From the NCBI RefSeq assembly GCF_030403435.1, contig NZ_JAUEPH010000005.1, forward strand, positions 348,667 to 412,666: a stretch of 64,000 nucleotides of DNA, written 5' to 3'. This DNA is from Algoriphagus sediminis (lineage in GTDB: Bacteria; Bacteroidota; Bacteroidia; Cytophagales; Cyclobacteriaceae). The notes below the pieces were generated by a model. That model worked only from the letters and a program-made list of their open reading frames with translations, was not told the origin of the DNA and did no database searches. The position numbers and the translations under genes were made by a program. Shown piece after piece: positions 1 through 10,345 of the stretch (its first letter is position 1; each line of letters begins with the position of its first letter).

Positions 1-1
1 A

Positions 2-643
2 ATGAAGGTCTGGGATCAGTTAATTTACTTTGCCAGGCTAAAAGGTTTGAGTTTGGATGAGGCCAAGTCAAGAGTAAACCATTGGATGGACAAGCTGGAA
101 ATTGCGTCCTGGAAGTCAAAGAAAATTGAAGATCTCTCGAAAGGGATGGCTCAAAAAATTCAATTCATTGCTACCATAATTCATGAACCCAGGCTTTTGA
201 TTTTGGATGAACCGTTTTCTGGTTTTGATCCCGTAAATGCCGAAATAATCAAAAATGAAATAATCGGTCTCAAAAATAAGGGAACCACAATCATTCTGAG
301 TACGCACAGGATGGAATCTGTGGAGTTGCTCTGTGATCGGGTTGCGATGATCAACCAGTCGAGGAAAATTCTGGATGGGCCCATTCGGGAAGTCAAGAAT
401 AGCTTTAAACCAGAAATTTTTGAAGTGACACTGGCAGATATTCAAGAAGGATTGCCACTGGAGTTTGGAGCCGTGGAAATAGCTCCCGGTGAATGGCATT
501 TTAAAACCAGCCTTAACGGAGGTACTCCCAATCAATTACTTTCCAAATTCATGTCCCTGGGTCAGGTAACTCAATTTGACGAAGTCAAACCAACTATGGA
601 AGAGATTTTTATTCATCAAGTAAAATCAGCAGAAAATGGATAA
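2..643 (+). CDS. ABC transporter ATP-binding protein, NatA-like (5' partial)
   Basis: ATPase half of an ABC exporter that would power the permease encoded next. The signature motif (LSKGMAQK, about residues 46-53 of the visible part), Walker B (LLILDEP) and the H-loop (STHRMES) are present, but Walker A is absent because the gene begins before the window. The first ATG therefore lies inside the gene and should not be read as the start. The reading frame overlaps the permease start by 8 bp, indicating translational coupling. The C-terminal ~80 residues after the H-loop resemble the extra domain of NatA/CcmA-type ATPases. The substrate cannot be told from sequence; sodium, drug or peptide export are all seen in this family. 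Confidence 0.9.
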   Translation: MKVWDQLIYFARLKGLSLDEAKSRVNHWMDKLEIASWKSKKIEDLSKGMAQKIQFIATIIHEPRLLILDEPFSGFDPVNAEIIKNEIIGLKNKGTTIILSTHRMESVELLCDRVAMINQSRKILDGPIREVKNSFKPEIFEVTLADIQEGLPLEFGAVEIAPGEWHFKTSLNGGTPNQLLSKFMSLGQVTQFDEVKPTMEEIFIHQVKSAENG

Positions 644-1961
644 GATTTGGCTCGTCATCAAACGGGAGTACCTCGCAAGGGTAAAAAAGAAATCCTTTTT
701 ACTTGCCACTTTGCTTACTCCTTTGATTTTTCCAGCCTTGATGGGGGTCATTGTATGGCTGGCTGTAGAAGAAAGGGGAAGCCAAGCCTTGAGGATCATT
801 GAGGTGGTCGATGAGAATGACCTTTTCTTCCTCGAAAGCTCAGAGCAATATGCATTTTCGTTTTCTGATGCGACCCTTGAAGAAGGGAAGAAGTTGGTTC
901 AGGATGGAGACAGGTACGGATTTTTATATATCCCAAAAATTGATCTCACAGATCCTCAAGGGGTAGTTTATTATGGAGAGGATAATCCGAACATGAATTT
1001 CATCATGCGGTTAGAGAATCGCCTGAGAAAGAAAATTGAGGAACAGCGCCTTTTGCAAAGCGGGATAGATCCAAAGATTATTTCAGAAATAAGGACGGAT
1101 ATCTCCATACGGTCCATTCGTCTGGATGATGAAGGAACCGAATCCGTAAGTAATGCCGCGGTAAACTATGGGATAGGATTTGTTGCAGGGATTCTGATTT
1201 ATATGTTCATTTTCATTTACGGCAATCAGATCATGCAGGGTGTGATTGAGGAAAAGTCGAATCGTATTATCGAGATCTTGGTGTCATCCATCAAACCTTT
1301 CCAGCTAATGATGGGCAAAATTATAGGCGTGGCTGGAGTAGGTCTCACCCAATTCTTAATCTGGATTATTCTAATCGGAGGTTTGACAACCCTTGTTACA
1401 GGCTATCTTGGTATGCAACTACCTCAGGAGCAAGCCATGGAGCTTGCCGCTCAGGATATGCCCACCGAGGAATTTTCAGAAGCAGTTCCTGTAAATAGTG
1501 ATGTAGCTGAAATCCTTCAGGTAATCAATGGAATTGATTTCTTTACCATTACCCTAAGTTTTGTGTTTTATTTTTTGGGAGGATATCTCTTGTATGGGGC
1601 ATTGTTCGCTGCCATTGGTTCGGCTGTCGACGCTCCTTCAGAGGCCCAGCAGTTTATGTTTCCCGTGACAATTCCTCTTTTAGTAGCCTATATGGGATTG
1701 TTTGTTTTTGTCTTAAATGATCCAAATAGTACGACTTCTTTTTGGTTGTCGATTATTCCACTCTCTTCTCCTATAGGAATGATGGGACGAGTGAGCTATG
1801 GGGTTCCCTGGTATGAACTTTTGCTTTCGATGGGGCTCCTTGTTCTGGGATTTCTTGCTACTACCTGGATAGCCGCCAAAATATACCGAATAGGTATTCT
1901 CATGCACGGGACTAAGCCAAGTTATAAGCTTCTCTGGAAATGGATTAAATCTAGCGAATAA
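636..1961 (+). CDS. ABC-2 family permease, NatB-like
   Basis: Membrane subunit (441 aa) of the same exporter. One N-terminal membrane helix (about residues 20-42) is followed by a large extracytoplasmic domain (about 45-170). A bundle of about five hydrophobic segments follows between 175 and 430, with the conserved IEEKSNRIIEIL stretch after the second helix that is typical of NatB/ABC-2 permeases. A hydrophilic insert (about 260-290) sits between helices. The gene overlaps the ATPase by 8 bp and ends right at a bidirectional terminator, so it closes the operon. Function as efflux permease is inferred from family; substrate unknown. Confidence 0.88.
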   Translation: MDKIWLVIKREYLARVKKKSFLLATLLTPLIFPALMGVIVWLAVEERGSQALRIIEVVDENDLFFLESSEQYAFSFSDATLEEGKKLVQDGDRYGFLYIPKIDLTDPQGVVYYGEDNPNMNFIMRLENRLRKKIEEQRLLQSGIDPKIISEIRTDISIRSIRLDDEGTESVSNAAVNYGIGFVAGILIYMFIFIYGNQIMQGVIEEKSNRIIEILVSSIKPFQLMMGKIIGVAGVGLTQFLIWIILIGGLTTLVTGYLGMQLPQEQAMELAAQDMPTEEFSEAVPVNSDVAEILQVINGIDFFTITLSFVFYFLGGYLLYGALFAAIGSAVDAPSEAQQFMFPVTIPLLVAYMGLFVFVLNDPNSTTSFWLSIIPLSSPIGMMGRVSYGVPWYELLLSMGLLVLGFLATTWIAAKIYRIGILMHGTKPSYKLLWKWIKSSE

Positions 1962-1988
1962 AAAAATCCCGGCTTGACCGGGATTTTT
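1962..1988. terminator. Bidirectional intrinsic terminator
   Basis: Perfect 11-bp stem (1962-1972 with 1978-1988) around a 5-nt loop. The G+C core is flanked by A's on one side and T's on the other, so it can stop the ABC exporter operon on the plus strand and dps on the minus strand. Confidence 0.85.
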
Positions 1989-2008
1989 ATTTTTGGGGCA
2001 CTAGCTCT

Positions 2009-2479
2009 TTATCTCAAGTATGCTGAAAGCATCCATACCACTTTTTCCTTAGCGGTAATATAGTCACTCATCAAAGTAACTGTACCTTCATCTCCTTGCT
2101 CTGAAGCAGCATCCAATACGGATCTTTCGATGTCCAATAAAACATTCAAATTCGCTCTTATTTCAGAAACCATTTTTACGGAATCCTCAACAACACCTGC
2201 TTCAGTGATGGTGGCAGCTTCAATGTATTCTCCATAAGAGGACAATGGTCTTCCTCCTAAAGTCAATATTCTTTCAGCCACTTCGTCTACACTTTCATTT
2301 GCGGTGGTGTATAACTCTTCAAACTTCGCATGAAGCTCAAAGAAATTCGAACCACTCACGTTCCAGTGAAAGTTTCTTAGATTCTGGTAGTAAATCTGAT
2401 AATTTGCCAGCAGGGTATTCAACTGTGGAATTAAGGCTTTACTTTCCTTTTCTTCTAACCCAATATCATTTGTTTTCAT
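2009..2479 (-). CDS. dps: Dps-family ferritin-like DNA protection protein
   Basis: Iron-storing, DNA-protecting dodecamer subunit (156 aa, normal length for the family) that oxidises Fe(II) with peroxide in stress or stationary phase. The intersubunit ferroxidase ligands are visible: His38 in FHWNVSG, His50, Asp65 and Glu69 in DEVAER. The short hydrophilic N-terminus lacks a long Lys-rich tail, so direct DNA binding by a tail is not obvious. It is monocistronic, converging on the ABC operon across a shared terminator. A CACCTTTG sequence upstream on the minus strand is one base off the Bacteroidota -7 element. Confidence 0.92.
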   Translation of the reverse strand: MKTNDIGLEEKESKALIPQLNTLLANYQIYYQNLRNFHWNVSGSNFFELHAKFEELYTTANESVDEVAERILTLGGRPLSSYGEYIEAATITEAGVVEDSVKMVSEIRANLNVLLDIERSVLDAASEQGDEGTVTLMSDYITAKEKVVWMLSAYLR

Positions 2480-2623
2480 AATTTCAATTTTTTGATCTTC
2501 TCTAATAACTTAAATTGGTCAACAAAGGTGCCATACCTCCCAATGATAAAATCTATGTCCAAATCATAATATCTATTGGGCGGGAAAGTTTATGGGTAGG
2601 TATCGCAAGCTTATTTGTATTGA

Positions 2624-3859
2624 ATGAAAAATCGCTTTCAGGACTTAACTTCCATTGACTTCTACCAAAATAGAAAGCAGGTAAAATGGCTGGTTTTTTT
2701 GGTTTCCATGGTGATTGGTGCAGGGTCGATCTGGTATACCAGTCGGTTGGTAGAGGAGCTTCGAAACCGGGAACGGCGTCAAATAGAACTTCTTTCCTCG
2801 GCTCTTGAATATGCCGCCACGACGGCCGAAGGTTTGACCTTTATAAACCAGGAAATCATCCAGCAAAACTACTCCATCCCTATTATTATGGTGGATGCGA
2901 ATGAAAACCCAATTGAATTTCGAAATATCAATTTTAAGAAAAATGCAACCCAGCAGGATTCGCTAAAAACTTTGCAAGCTGAGCTTGCCGAAATGAGAGA
3001 GGAATATGATCCTATTTATCTTCAGGAGGCCGATATTCAAATTTATTTCCGAAACTCTGAGCTCCTCCTAAACCTTAAATATTACCCTTACATTCAGTTG
3101 GCGGTTATATTGATTTTTGGGATTTTGGCATACACCCTGTTTAACCAAAGTAGAATTGCAGAGCAAAACAGAGTTTGGGCGGGACTTACCAAGGAAACTG
3201 CACATCAGCTTGGGACCCCGATAGCCTCTCTTATGGCTTGGATCGATTACCTGAGAAACTCCCCGGTTTGGGAGGAAAATAAGGAGATAATTCAGGAGAT
3301 GGATAAGGATGTGGTCAAACTCCGAATGGTCACAGAACGCTTCAGCTCTATTGGCAGTAAGCCTGACATTAAATCTGAAAATCTTTATGATAGCATAGAA
3401 GAGACCATCAATTATCTACGGCCTCGAATATCTACAAAGGTCGAACTGGAAATCAATGCGGATGCTAGAGATCTTGAGGCGATGATGAATAAACCACTCT
3501 TCGAGTGGGTGATTGAAAACATATGCAAAAATGCCGTGGACGCCATGAAAGGGGTGGGGCGGATCAATATCAATATTCTTCAGGATAGCGATAAGTTCGT
3601 TCTGATCGATATCCAGGATACGGGTAAAGGAATGGAGAAGGCCATGTTTAAAAAAGTGTTTAATCCCGGATTCTCCACCAGACAGAGAGGTTGGGGTTTA
3701 GGGCTGACCCTCGCCAAAAGAATCATCGAAGGATATCATGGAGGGAAAATTTTTGTCAAATCTTCAGAACTCGGAAAAGGAACCACCTTTAGGATTGTTC
3801 TTCACAGCAGTTTGGAAGGCGCAGAGCAGTTCATTACTGACGGCCTCTTAGAATATTAA
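2624..3859 (+). CDS. Sensor histidine kinase (orphan)
   Basis: Membrane-bound two-component sensor, 411 aa. TM1 spans about residues 21-40 and TM2 about 155-173, enclosing a periplasmic sensor region of about 115 residues. The phospho-acceptor His195 lies in the H-box ETAHQLGTPIASL, a form common in Bacteroidota kinases. The catalytic domain has an intact N box (ENICKNAVDAM), G1 (DTGKGM) and G2 (GWGLGLTLAK), so it should be active. No response regulator is adjacent: dps is upstream on the other strand and prfC follows. The signal sensed is unknown. Confidence 0.9.
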   Translation: MKNRFQDLTSIDFYQNRKQVKWLVFLVSMVIGAGSIWYTSRLVEELRNRERRQIELLSSALEYAATTAEGLTFINQEIIQQNYSIPIIMVDANENPIEFRNINFKKNATQQDSLKTLQAELAEMREEYDPIYLQEADIQIYFRNSELLLNLKYYPYIQLAVILIFGILAYTLFNQSRIAEQNRVWAGLTKETAHQLGTPIASLMAWIDYLRNSPVWEENKEIIQEMDKDVVKLRMVTERFSSIGSKPDIKSENLYDSIEETINYLRPRISTKVELEINADARDLEAMMNKPLFEWVIENICKNAVDAMKGVGRININILQDSDKFVLIDIQDTGKGMEKAMFKKVFNPGFSTRQRGWGLGLTLAKRIIEGYHGGKIFVKSSELGKGTTFRIVLHSSLEGAEQFITDGLLEY

Positions 3860-3910
3860 CCTTACACTTTTCGATTTAGAATTGCATGAGCTCCTTCGCT
3901 CATTTTTGAT

Positions 3911-3918
3911 TACCTTTG
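3911..3918 (+). promoter_or_regulatory. Putative -7 promoter element for prfC
   Basis: TACCTTTG is an exact match to the Bacteroidota -7 consensus TAnnTTTG, 19 nt before the prfC ATG, in a 78-bp intergenic gap. No well-spaced TTG -33 element is seen. The implied transcript has a very short 5' UTR. Confidence 0.5.
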
Positions 3919-3937
3919 CACCTCAATTCTGACACCC

Positions 3938-5518
3938 ATGAATCTTACTCAGGAAATCAACAAAAGAAGAACTTTTGCCATCATCGCTCACCCGGATGCC
4001 GGTAAGACTACCCTGACTGAAAAGCTGCTTCTTTTTGGCGGAGCCATCCAGACTGCAGGTGCCGTCAAGTCGAATAAAATCGATACGGCTACCAAGTCCG
4101 ACTGGATGGAAATAGAAAAGCAGAGAGGGATCTCGGTGGCTACCTCGGTGATGGGTTTCGAGTATCAGAATATGAAAATTAACCTTTTGGATACCCCGGG
4201 TCACCAGGATTTTGCCGAGGATACCTACCGTACGCTTACTGCTGTAGATTCCGTAATTATGGTTATCGACTGTGTGAAAGGTGTGGAGATTCAGACCGAA
4301 AAGCTAATGGAGGTCTGTCGGATGAGGAATACCCCGGTAATCTGCTTTATCAATAAGCTTGATAGAGAAGGAAGGGATCCTTACGATCTGCTGGATGAAG
4401 TGGAGGAAAAGTTGAATATCAGTGTTCGGCCTCTGACCTGGCCGATCGGTATGGGCAAAAGTTTTAAGGGGGTGTATAATCTTTATGATCAGCAGTTAAA
4501 TCTATTCACTCCATCTCAAAGGCAGCTTTCGGATGACCGTCAGACCTTTAAAAACCTTGATGATTCTAAATTGGATGATTTAATAGGTGGTAATAATGCT
4601 GATCAACTTCGGGAAGATGTGGAACTGATTGAGGGCGTGTATCCGGAATTTGATGTGAATGAATATCTCGAGGGTAAAGTTGCTCCTGTGTTCTTCGGGT
4701 CAGCTGTAAATAATTTCGGGGTGAATGAGATGCTGGATACTTTTATTCGCATAGCTCCAAAGCCTAAAAGCAGAAATACCGAAGAGAGAGAAGTTTTACC
4801 TGAGGAGAAAAATTTCTCGGGCTTTGTATTTAAAATCCATGCAAACATGGACCCAAACCACCGAAACCGTATCGCATTCATGCGGATTTGTTCGGGAACT
4901 TTTGAAAGAAATAAGCCCTACAATCATGTGCTGGGTTCAAAGCCTTTGCGTTTTTCAAATGTCACTCAGTTCATGGCGCAGGATAAGGAAATCATTGATC
5001 AGGCCTATCCAGGCGACATTGTGGGATTATACGATACCGGTAATCTTAAAATCGGAGATTCGCTTACTGATGGTGAAGACCTTAAGTTCGTGGGAATTCC
5101 GAGTTTTTCTCCTGAGATCTTTCGAGAGGTCATCAATAAGGATGCGATGAAAACCAAGCAACTTGAAAAAGGTCTGAAACAACTTATGGAAGAGGGAGTG
5201 GCACAGCTTTTCACCTTTGACATAGGCTCGAGAAAGGTGGTAGGAACCGTTGGTCAACTTCAGTTTGAGGTAATCCAGTTTCGACTCAAAAACGAATACA
5301 ATGCTACAGTCGATTTTCGCCCGATGAATCTCTACAAGGCATGCTGGATCAGTAGTAAGGACAAAGCTCAACTGGAAGAGTTTGCCCGATCAAAAAGTCG
5401 CCATATTGCAAAAGATAGGGATGGCAAGCTAGTCTTTATGGCTGAATCCAAAGCATGGCTCCAGATGGTCCAGGACAATTACCCTGAGATCGATTTTCAC
5501 TTTACTTCAGAGGGTTAG
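3938..5518 (+). CDS. prfC: Peptide chain release factor 3
   Basis: Translational GTPase RF3 (526 aa, full length), which recycles RF1/RF2 from the ribosome after peptide release. The G domain motifs are intact: G1 AHPDAGKT (17-24), G3 DTPGHQDF (85-92) and G4 NKLD (139-142). An EF-Tu-like domain II and the RF3-specific C-terminal domain follow (from about residue 390). It has its own probable promoter and ends 6 bp before the convergent adenine deaminase gene, with no terminator between them. Confidence 0.96.
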   Translation: MNLTQEINKRRTFAIIAHPDAGKTTLTEKLLLFGGAIQTAGAVKSNKIDTATKSDWMEIEKQRGISVATSVMGFEYQNMKINLLDTPGHQDFAEDTYRTLTAVDSVIMVIDCVKGVEIQTEKLMEVCRMRNTPVICFINKLDREGRDPYDLLDEVEEKLNISVRPLTWPIGMGKSFKGVYNLYDQQLNLFTPSQRQLSDDRQTFKNLDDSKLDDLIGGNNADQLREDVELIEGVYPEFDVNEYLEGKVAPVFFGSAVNNFGVNEMLDTFIRIAPKPKSRNTEEREVLPEEKNFSGFVFKIHANMDPNHRNRIAFMRICSGTFERNKPYNHVLGSKPLRFSNVTQFMAQDKEIIDQAYPGDIVGLYDTGNLKIGDSLTDGEDLKFVGIPSFSPEIFREVINKDAMKTKQLEKGLKQLMEEGVAQLFTFDIGSRKVVGTVGQLQFEVIQFRLKNEYNATVDFRPMNLYKACWISSKDKAQLEEFARSKSRHIAKDRDGKLVFMAESKAWLQMVQDNYPEIDFHFTSEG

Positions 5519-5524
5519 TAGATA

Positions 5525-7150
5525 TTAATCCAAAAAAAGATCGGAAAACTCAAACCTCTTTCCATCAAAAAGCCCCTTATCACTTAGCTTCAGGTCTGGG
5601 ATAACCAGTAAAGCCATAAAGCTTAGAGTCATAAAAGGAGAGTTGAGTTTTGATCCCATTTCCTTGGCCATTTTGTCAATTTTGGTGTAGGCTTCTGCCA
5701 CTTCATAGCCATCGGAGGCAGACATAATCCCGCCGACTGGTAAAGGAAGAATTTCTTCTTTATTCCCGTCCACAGCTGAAACACCACCTTTTGCTTTGAT
5801 GATCAGATTAACCGCTCTGCAAATCGATTCATTTTCTATCCCTACCGCAATAATGTTATGAGAGTCGTGTCCTACCGAGGAAGCAATCGCTCCAGATTTA
5901 AGCCCAAAGTTTTTGATAAAAGCCACGGCCGGTGGAGCATCTTGATACCGATTGACCACTGTGATTTTGAGAATATCACTTTCCGGATTTGATTCGGCAT
6001 AGCCGTTTTTTATCAAAATTTCCCCCTGGGCTTCCGGGGTGATTAGCTGCCCATCGACCGCTTCTATGACCCGAACTTTGCTGCTGGCAGCTTTAAGCAA
6101 GAAGCCTTCGGCCATCTTGGGAAGGCAATTGAAATTATTGATGATTTCATTTTTTACGCTTCTAATCAGCGTCTTTCCGTTTTCGGTTACCTTTTCTCCA
6201 TTTACATAAGTAGTAAGTACCTCAAATTTTACCAGATCCTTGACTAGAATGAAATCTGCTGGATCTCCCTCCCTAAGCTGACCTACTGCTAAGGAGTAAT
6301 GTTGTATCGGAGTGAGGCAGGCTGCTTTAAGCACATCGAATAAGTCTTTTCCTTTTGCGATAGCACGAGCTGCCAATTCATTGATATGACCCACGGCAAG
6401 GTTGTCCGGGTGCTTATCGTCCGAGCAAAACATAATCATCTCGGGATAGTCATCGATAAGGTCAATTAGCGCCTCAAAGTTTTTGGCAGCGGAGCCTTCC
6501 CTAATGGCGATTTTCATTCCCAATTTTACTTTTCCCAAAGCCTCCTCATAGGTAAAGCACTCATGGTCTGTACTTGGACCGGCTTTCACATATGTCTCCG
6601 CCAATTCGCCTTTAAGGCCTGGAGCATGTCCGTCTATGGGCTTACCATATTTTTTCGCAATTCGGATTTTCTCCATCACCACAGAATCTTGATTGACTGT
6701 GCCCGGCCAATTCATCATTTCCGCCAGATAATGAATTTCATTACGCCTCATCAGTTTTTCGATTCCAGTAGAATCGATTTCTCCACCAGCTGTTTCAAAA
6801 GGAGTGGCAGGAACGCAAGAAGGAGCGCCGAAATAGAATTTAAAGGGAACCTGGTTGCCATTGCTAATCATATATTCCACCCCCTCGACCCCGCAGACAT
6901 TTGCAATTTCATGTGGATCCGAAATAGTTGCTACAGTGCCATGGACTACCGCTAGTCTAGCAAATTCAGAAGGTACAAGCATGGAAGACTCCACGTGCAC
7001 GTGAGCATCAATAAATCCAGGCATCAAAAAAGGTAAGTCTTTATTTTCAGGTATTCTGGTGAGGGATTTGATCTTTTTGTGCTGTACTTCTACTTCAGCG
7101 GTAAAAATTTCCCGTGAGTGTAAATCGACTAATTGGCCCTGTATTTTCAT
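5525..7150 (-). CDS. ade: Adenine deaminase
   Basis: Amidohydrolase that converts adenine to hypoxanthine and ammonia in purine salvage. At 541 aa it is the usual length of the Ade family, not of adenosine deaminase. The metal-binding HVH motif is at residues 50-52 ([13 protein letters not shown]) and further conserved His/Asp motifs ([24 protein letters not shown]) follow in order. The C-terminal region carries the family's SVGHDSHNI motif. It is monocistronic, convergent with prfC and divergent from cmk. Confidence 0.94.
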   Translation of the reverse strand: MKIQGQLVDLHSREIFTAEVEVQHKKIKSLTRIPENKDLPFLMPGFIDAHVHVESSMLVPSEFARLAVVHGTVATISDPHEIANVCGVEGVEYMISNGNQVPFKFYFGAPSCVPATPFETAGGEIDSTGIEKLMRRNEIHYLAEMMNWPGTVNQDSVVMEKIRIAKKYGKPIDGHAPGLKGELAETYVKAGPSTDHECFTYEEALGKVKLGMKIAIREGSAAKNFEALIDLIDDYPEMIMFCSDDKHPDNLAVGHINELAARAIAKGKDLFDVLKAACLTPIQHYSLAVGQLREGDPADFILVKDLVKFEVLTTYVNGEKVTENGKTLIRSVKNEIINNFNCLPKMAEGFLLKAASSKVRVIEAVDGQLITPEAQGEILIKNGYAESNPESDILKITVVNRYQDAPPAVAFIKNFGLKSGAIASSVGHDSHNIIAVGIENESICRAVNLIIKAKGGVSAVDGNKEEILPLPVGGIMSASDGYEVAEAYTKIDKMAKEMGSKLNSPFMTLSFMALLVIPDLKLSDKGLFDGKRFEFSDLFLD

Positions 7151-7228
7151 AGATGGATTAAAGAGGTTTGGGAGTTTGAGGCCATTTTAGAAAAGCCTTA
7201 TCTGAAATAGCAATTGGATTAAAACTAC

Positions 7229-7236
7229 TATATTTG
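7229..7236 (+). promoter_or_regulatory. Putative -7 promoter element for cmk-ispH
   Basis: TATATTTG matches TAnnTTTG exactly, 36 nt before the cmk ATG, in the divergent ade/cmk gap. No convincing -33 TTG at 19-21 nt spacing. Confidence 0.48.
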
Positions 7237-7271
7237 CCCTGAAATTAAAACGTAGAAACAGAGACTTTTTC

Positions 7272-7976
7272 ATGGGTAAAATCGTGATCGCAATAGATGG
7301 GCAGAGTGGGTGTGGAAAGAGCTCTACGGCTAAAGCTGTTGCAAAAAGCCTCGGTTATACCTACCTCGATTCCGGGGCCATGTATCGGGCTGTCACCTAT
7401 TATTACTTACAAAATCCATTTGATTTAGGAGACGCAGAATCGGTTTCAAGGGCATTAGAAAATGTGGATATAGAGTTCAGATTGAATCCTGAGGATGGCA
7501 GTCAATTGACTTTTCTGAATGGAGAGAATGTGGAGGCTCAGATTCGACAGATGGAAGTATCAAAATCTGTAAGTAAAGTAGCTGCGGTTAAATTAATCCG
7601 GGAAGCCATGGTGGCTCAGCAGAGAAAGTTAGGAGCCGCAAAAGGCGTGGTAATGGATGGAAGGGATATTGGTTCAGTGGTATTTCCCGATGCAGCCTTA
7701 AAGGTATACATGACTGCGGACCTAGAGACCCGCGCAAAGCGGAGACTTCGGGAACTCTCTGCCGATGGGGGCGTTTATTCCTTAAAAGAGATCCAGAAGA
7801 ACCTTGCCGAGAGAGATAAATTAGATTCTTCCAGAGAGGAGAGTCCTTTAGTGAAGATGGAAGACGCGGTGGAGTTGGATACGAGTGAGTTGAAGTTTGA
7901 AGATCAGGTCAATTTTGTAATTGATCTGGCGAGGGAAAGAATTGAAAAAGAAGAAACTTATGCAAGTAAGAATTGA
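7272..7976 (+). CDS. cmk: Cytidylate kinase
   Basis: Phosphorylates CMP/dCMP to the diphosphate using ATP, feeding pyrimidine nucleotide pools. At 234 aa it is normal length. The P-loop is GQSGCGKSS (10-18), followed by YLDSGAMYR, the substrate-binding MDGRDIG motif and the RAKRRLRE lid arginines, all standard for bacterial Cmk. The C-terminus overlaps ispH by 17 bp, so the two are co-transcribed and probably translationally coupled. Confidence 0.96.
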   Translation: MGKIVIAIDGQSGCGKSSTAKAVAKSLGYTYLDSGAMYRAVTYYYLQNPFDLGDAESVSRALENVDIEFRLNPEDGSQLTFLNGENVEAQIRQMEVSKSVSKVAAVKLIREAMVAQQRKLGAAKGVVMDGRDIGSVVFPDAALKVYMTADLETRAKRRLRELSADGGVYSLKEIQKNLAERDKLDSSREESPLVKMEDAVELDTSELKFEDQVNFVIDLARERIEKEETYASKN

Positions 7977-8856
7977 CGATAATTCTGGCTATTGCTTTGG
8001 CGTAGAGTTCGCCATAAAAATGGCTGAGGATGAAATGGAAAATGGTGATAGACTTTATTGCCTGGGAGACATCGTCCATAACGCGATGGAGGTGAAAAGG
8101 CTGGCAGAAAAAGGTCTGATCATTATTGACCGAGAAGAGCTCGGCGAGTTGAAGGACTGCAAGGTCCTGATCCGTGCCCACGGTGAACCACCTGAGACGT
8201 ATAAAATGGCCATAGAAAACAATATTGAGCTGATAGATGCGAGCTGTCCTGTAGTTTTAAAATTGCAGCATAGAGTTAAATCGGCCTTCGATAAGATGGA
8301 GAGAGAAAATGGGCAGATCGTGATTTATGGCAAAAAAGGTCATGCGGAGGTAATAGGATTAACTGGTCAGACTTTGGAAAAGGCTATAGTGGTCATGGAA
8401 GACGAAGATTTGGACAAAATTGACTACTCTCGGCCAGTGACCCTTTTCAGCCAAACCACGAAAAGTACGAAAGGCTTCTATGCTATTTCTCAAAAAATCG
8501 AAGATAGGATCAAAGCCGAAAAAGGAGAATTAACCCAATTGGATTTTAATTCAAACGACTCTATCTGTCGGCAGGTATCAAATCGGGAACCACAGTTATT
8601 TAAGTTTTCACAGGAAAATGATGTGATACTTTTTGTTTCCGGTAAGAAGAGTTCGAATGGAAAAGCGCTTTATCAGGTTTGTCTAAGTCAAAATCCAAGA
8701 AGTTATTTCATTGAAAATGAGGATGAAATAAGGCCTGAATGGTTACAGTCTGAGGATAAGGTTGGAATTTGCGGAGCCACTTCTACGCCTCGCTGGTTAA
8801 TGGATCAGGTTAAGGAAAAAGTGGAAAGTTTGGCGGAAGATTTACTTCCCGCCTGA
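7960..8856 (+). CDS. ispH: 4-hydroxy-3-methylbut-2-enyl diphosphate reductase
   Basis: Last step of the MEP isoprenoid pathway: reduces HMBPP to IPP and DMAPP with an Fe-S cluster. The three cluster cysteines are at residues 12 (GYCFGV), 96 (DASCPVV) and 203 (SICRQVSNRE), and the substrate histidines at 40, 74 and 128. I chose the ATG at 7960 (298 aa) over an upstream TTG at 7921 because the conserved N-terminus begins here and the longer reading lies inside cmk. The start overlaps cmk. A second MEP gene, ispE, lies at 27.9 kb. Confidence 0.95.
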   Translation: MQVRIDDNSGYCFGVEFAIKMAEDEMENGDRLYCLGDIVHNAMEVKRLAEKGLIIIDREELGELKDCKVLIRAHGEPPETYKMAIENNIELIDASCPVVLKLQHRVKSAFDKMERENGQIVIYGKKGHAEVIGLTGQTLEKAIVVMEDEDLDKIDYSRPVTLFSQTTKSTKGFYAISQKIEDRIKAEKGELTQLDFNSNDSICRQVSNREPQLFKFSQENDVILFVSGKKSSNGKALYQVCLSQNPRSYFIENEDEIRPEWLQSEDKVGICGATSTPRWLMDQVKEKVESLAEDLLPA

Positions 8857-8939
8857 TTCTGAACTTATAAACTTTAGACCGCTCCAATAAAAGATCAAAC
8901 ATATTACAGGATATAGGACTTTAATAAAAGGTTATTTAT

Positions 8940-8947
8940 TAAGTTTG
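8940..8947 (+). promoter_or_regulatory. Putative -7 promoter element for the nqr operon
   Basis: TAAGTTTG matches TAnnTTTG, 37 nt before the nqrA start, in the only gap long enough (128 bp) to hold the operon promoter. The -33 region is weak. Confidence 0.48.
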
Positions 8948-8984
8948 TGGCGTTTTTCAACGACTTAGAGAACTCTAAATATAT

Positions 8985-10340
8985 ATGTCAAAAGTAGTCA
9001 AACTGAAGAAGGGTTTCGACATCAATCTTGCTGGAAAAGCGAAGCAGGAGCTGGCAGAGTTTAGCACTCCCGAAACATACGCAATCAAGCCCACCGATTT
9101 TATCGGTATCCAAAGGCCAAAAGTCACAGTCGATGTAGGTGATCAGGTGAAAGCCGGTACGCCTATTTTGTTTGATAAGGCCATGGATCAAGTCAAATAT
9201 GCTTCTCCGGTTTCTGGTGAAGTTATTGACGTGAAAAGGGGAGCCAGAAGAAAACTTCTTGAAATCGTCATCAAGTCTGATGGTAAGAATGAACAGGAGA
9301 AATTTGATTCTGTTGATCTTGATTCCATCAGCCGGGAGGATTTAGTGTCAGCCATGGCAGAAAGCGGTGTTTGGCCAAATATCATCCAAAGACCATTCGG
9401 AATAGTCGCTAATCCGGAGGATACTCCTAAAGCTATTTTCATTTCAGCATTTGATACTCATCCATTGGCTCCGGATTTTGGTTTTGCCTTGCAAGGTCAG
9501 GCTGAAGCTTTACAGGCTGGAATTGATGCTCTGGCAAAGCTTACCTCGGGGAAAGTTCACCTAAATGTGGATGGAAGCAAAAATACCCCGGACGTTTTTG
9601 CGGGGTTAAAAAATGTGGAGATCAACAAATTCTCCGGTCCACACCCAGCTGGTAATGTTGGAATTCAAATCCATCATCTTGATCCTATCAATAAGGGCGA
9701 AATAGCATGGACTGTAAGTCCAGCCGGAGTAGCTCAGATAGGTCGTTTCATCATCGGTGGAGTTTACGATGCCTCTAAGGTTATCGCCATAACCGGATCA
9801 GAGTTAACTAAAACAGCTTATGTGAAAACCATCGCAGGAGCTTGTGTGACACCATACGTGAAAGGAAATCTTAATTCCGGGCACGTTAGGGTGATCTCAG
9901 GAAACGTTCTGACAGGGGAGAAAATCGATATGTCAGGTTTCCTTGGATTTTATCATAATCAAATTACCGTTATACCTGAAGGTGATTACTATGAGTTTTT
10001 AGGATGGGCAAAGCCTACAACTAATAAACTTAGTTACCACAGAGCGCTTGGTTTGCTTTCATTCCTTAATCCGAAGAAAGAGTATGTGCTTGATACCAAT
10101 GGTCGTGGAGAGGAAAGAGCATTTGTACAAACAGGTGTTTTTGAATCAGTTACCCCAATGGATATTCTTCCCGTTTATCTTTTGAAAGCCATCATGGCAG
10201 AAGATTTTGATGAAATGGAAGAGCTAGGAATTTATGAGGTCGTTGAGGAAGATTTGGCACTTTGTGAGTTTGTAGATGTTTCTAAGCACCCAGTTCAGAA
10301 GCTAGTGAGAGAAGGTTTAGATTTAATTCAATACAGTTAA
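8985..10340 (+). CDS. nqrA: Na+-translocating NADH:quinone reductase subunit A
   Basis: Peripheral cytoplasmic subunit of Na+-NQR, the sodium-pumping respiratory NADH dehydrogenase; NqrA is linked to quinone binding. At 451 aa with no membrane helices it matches the family. The biotinyl/lipoyl-like N-terminal fold with GDQVKAGTP (about 44-52) and the central FxxFDTxPL-like segment ISAFDTHPLAP are characteristic. First gene of nqrABCDE; 5 bp separate it from nqrB. Confidence 0.95.
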   Translation: MSKVVKLKKGFDINLAGKAKQELAEFSTPETYAIKPTDFIGIQRPKVTVDVGDQVKAGTPILFDKAMDQVKYASPVSGEVIDVKRGARRKLLEIVIKSDGKNEQEKFDSVDLDSISREDLVSAMAESGVWPNIIQRPFGIVANPEDTPKAIFISAFDTHPLAPDFGFALQGQAEALQAGIDALAKLTSGKVHLNVDGSKNTPDVFAGLKNVEINKFSGPHPAGNVGIQIHHLDPINKGEIAWTVSPAGVAQIGRFIIGGVYDASKVIAITGSELTKTAYVKTIAGACVTPYVKGNLNSGHVRVISGNVLTGEKIDMSGFLGFYHNQITVIPEGDYYEFLGWAKPTTNKLSYHRALGLLSFLNPKKEYVLDTNGRGEERAFVQTGVFESVTPMDILPVYLLKAIMAEDFDEMEELGIYEVVEEDLALCEFVDVSKHPVQKLVREGLDLIQYS

Positions 10341-10345
10341 CCCAT

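Noticed and set aside
116..535. 139-codon open frame on the minus strand of the ABC ATPase gene
   Set aside because: Shadow of a well-conserved coding frame; no domain or signal in the translation.
7921..7959. TTG-initiated extension of ispH
   Set aside because: Lies inside cmk and precedes the conserved IspH start; the ATG at 7960 gives Cys12, Cys96 and Cys203 at family positions.
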